Source of the DNA: Chloroflexota bacterium | GTDB taxonomy: Bacteria > Chloroflexota > Anaerolineae > 4572-78 > J111 | Assembly: GCA_003694775.1 (NCBI GenBank) | Contig: RFJV01000101.1 | Coordinates: 1-6,649, forward strand | DNA: 6,649 nt | Direction of reading: 5' to 3' | In this document: positions 6,307-6,649 of the stretch, one piece after another | How positions within the stretch are numbered: position 1 is the stretch's first letter | Layout: each line of letters opens with the position of its first letter | Translations under genes and position numbers: made by a program | Notes under the pieces: model-generated | Database searches by the model: none | The model's input: the letters and a program-made list of their open reading frames with translations, nothing else | What the model was told of the DNA's origin: nothing

Positions 6307-6495
6307 CTCAGCCATCCACGAATTTTCCACAAATACGCGACCTGTCCCCGTCAGGGGGATGGCCGGGGACAGCCCATCTCCCCGGCGGGGACAGGCCGTG
6401 AATGCGCGGCGTATTCGCACCCAACTGAAACATCACCAGCATTGCCCGCGACGTTAGTTATTCGTGAATTCGTGTTTTATTCGTGGACGGCTGAG
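6307..6495. mobile_element. Palindromic MITE-like element, no coding capacity
   Basis: The ends are 16-base inverted repeats, CTCAGCCATCCACGAA (6307-6322) and TTCGTGGACGGCTGAG (6480-6495), with one mismatch. Inside, CACGAATT (6317-6324) is also inverted at 6467-6474, and ATTCGTG occurs three times near the right end (6460, 6468, 6479). Further nested arms lie at 6332-6415. The 189-base unit has the shape of a non-autonomous miniature element or an intergenic palindromic repeat. No clean target duplication adjoins the ends. The 64-codon open frame across it is a by-product and not a gene. Confidence 0.55.
6332..6415 (+). repeat. Nested GC-rich hairpin inside the palindromic element
   Basis: CCTGTCCCCG (6341-6350) pairs perfectly with CGGGGACAGG (6386-6395). 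A second GGGGACAG at 6365-6372 can compete for the same left arm. Outside these, AATACGC (6332-6338) pairs with GCGTATT (6409-6415) across a one-sided bulge. The element could therefore form a long branched stem, with two alternative inner stems. Confidence 0.6.
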
Positions 6496-6504
6496 TAGAT
6501 ACCC

Positions 6505-6510
6505 AGAGGA
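6505..6510 (+). promoter_or_regulatory. Shine-Dalgarno site deciding the GTG start of cbiL
   Basis: AGAGGA lies eight bases before the GTG at 6519, just outside the right end of the palindromic element. It supports GTG as the start of the partial gene. Confidence 0.55.
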
Positions 6511-6518
6511 ATTTTAAC

Positions 6519-6649
6519 GTGGCAAGAAAAACAGGCACGCTGTACGGAATTGGTGTGGGGCCGGGCGACCCGGAACTGCTGACCCTGAAGGCGGTCCGCA
6601 TTCTGCGGCAAGTGCCGACGCTGGCCGTGCCGGTAACCCGCGTGGGCGG
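6519..6649 (+). CDS. cbiL: Cobalt-factor II (precorrin-2) C20-methyltransferase, CbiL/CobI, 5' part only
   Basis: The window ends after 43 codons. The visible part reads [17 protein letters not shown] and then [21 protein letters not shown]. The [15 protein letters not shown] loop is the N-terminal SAM-binding motif of tetrapyrrole methylases, and [18 protein letters not shown] with a following V-P strand is most like CbiL/CobI. This enzyme methylates C20, the first methylation after cobalt insertion. The start is GTG with AGAGGA eight bases before it. The gene runs off the window; family enzymes are about 230-240 residues, so roughly four fifths is missing. Another methylase of this superfamily, such as CbiF or CobA, is possible, but CbiF and CbiH are already present and CbiL is the missing step. 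Confidence 0.85.
   Translation, partial: MARKTGTLYGIGVGPGDPELLTLKAVRILRQVPTLAVPVTRVG

Larger units (their letters stand above)
6156..6505. repeat. Three related copies of a CTCAGCC-ended 15-mer bounding the cobL-cbiL gap
   Basis: AGTAACTGCTCAGCC at 6156-6170, GATAAGTGCTCAGCC at 6299-6313 and, on the other strand, GGTATCTACTCAGCC at 6491-6505 share the CTCAGCC end and several bases before it. The first two are identical over TGCTCAGCC. They could be terminal sequences of one or two nested non-autonomous elements that together fill most of this gene-free gap. No transposase gene is present. Confidence 0.45.

Noticed and set aside
6286..6314. TTGATA at 6286-6291 as a -35 box of a cbiL promoter
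   Set aside because: No acceptable -10 element lies 16-18 bases downstream.
6304..6498. A 64-codon open frame in the cobL-cbiL gap
   Set aside because: It coincides with the palindromic element, has no ribosome site and its ends are the inverted repeats.
6288..6504. GATACCC at 6288-6294 and 6498-6504 as a target-site duplication of the MITE-like element
   Set aside because: The copies lie at unequal distances from the inverted ends (12 and 2 bases), so they do not frame the element cleanly.

Overview
The window is a stretch of an anaerobic (early cobalt insertion) cobalamin biosynthesis operon, with all genes on the + strand. The coding DNA is strongly GC-rich. Every gap between non-overlapping genes from cbiH onward holds short tandem or inverted repeats. 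The GC-rich coding DNA and the repeat types (a heptad built on ACGACGA, an octamer AAGGTAGC, CGTAAAACGTAA palindromes and ATTCGTG/CACGAAT arms) remind me of Chloroflexota of the Anaerolineae type. That assignment is pattern recognition, not a computed result. CbiD, CbiG and CbiH together rule out the oxygen-dependent route and fit an anaerobe or facultative anaerobe.

Layout. 20-334: a small cysteine-rich protein of unknown function (probably the DUF6951 family). 380-2242: a fused CbiF-CbiG protein. 2239-3000: CbiH, overlapping cbiFG by 4 bases. 3001-3094: a long imperfect hairpin made of heptads. 3095-3712: CbiC. 3709-4818: CbiD, overlapping cbiC by 4 bases. 4819-4938: octamer repeats, an AT-rich leader and a possible promoter. 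4939-6150: CobL (CbiE-CbiT fusion). 6151-6518: a gene-free gap of 368 bases filled with inverted repeats. 6519 to the window end: the first 43 codons of CbiL.

How the genes work together. CbiL methylates cobalt-factor II at C20. CbiH methylates C17 and contracts the ring. The CbiF half of the fusion methylates C11 and the CbiG half opens the lactone and removes the two-carbon fragment. CbiD methylates C1. CbiE/CbiT methylate C5 and C15 and decarboxylate the C12 acetate. CbiC moves the C11 methyl to C12, giving cobyrinic acid. From cobalt-factor II to cobyrinic acid only the precorrin-6A reductase (CbiJ/CobK) is not visible, and the cobalt chelatase is also absent. Both probably lie outside the window. 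I found no cobalamin riboswitch.

The genes themselves are recognisable and ordinary. The parts worth a second look are the CbiF-CbiG fusion of consecutive enzymes, the unexplained cysteine-rich protein at the head, and the way different repeat families sit in each gap that separates translationally coupled gene pairs. I see no evidence for an undescribed defence, mobile or regulatory system beyond these repeat elements.
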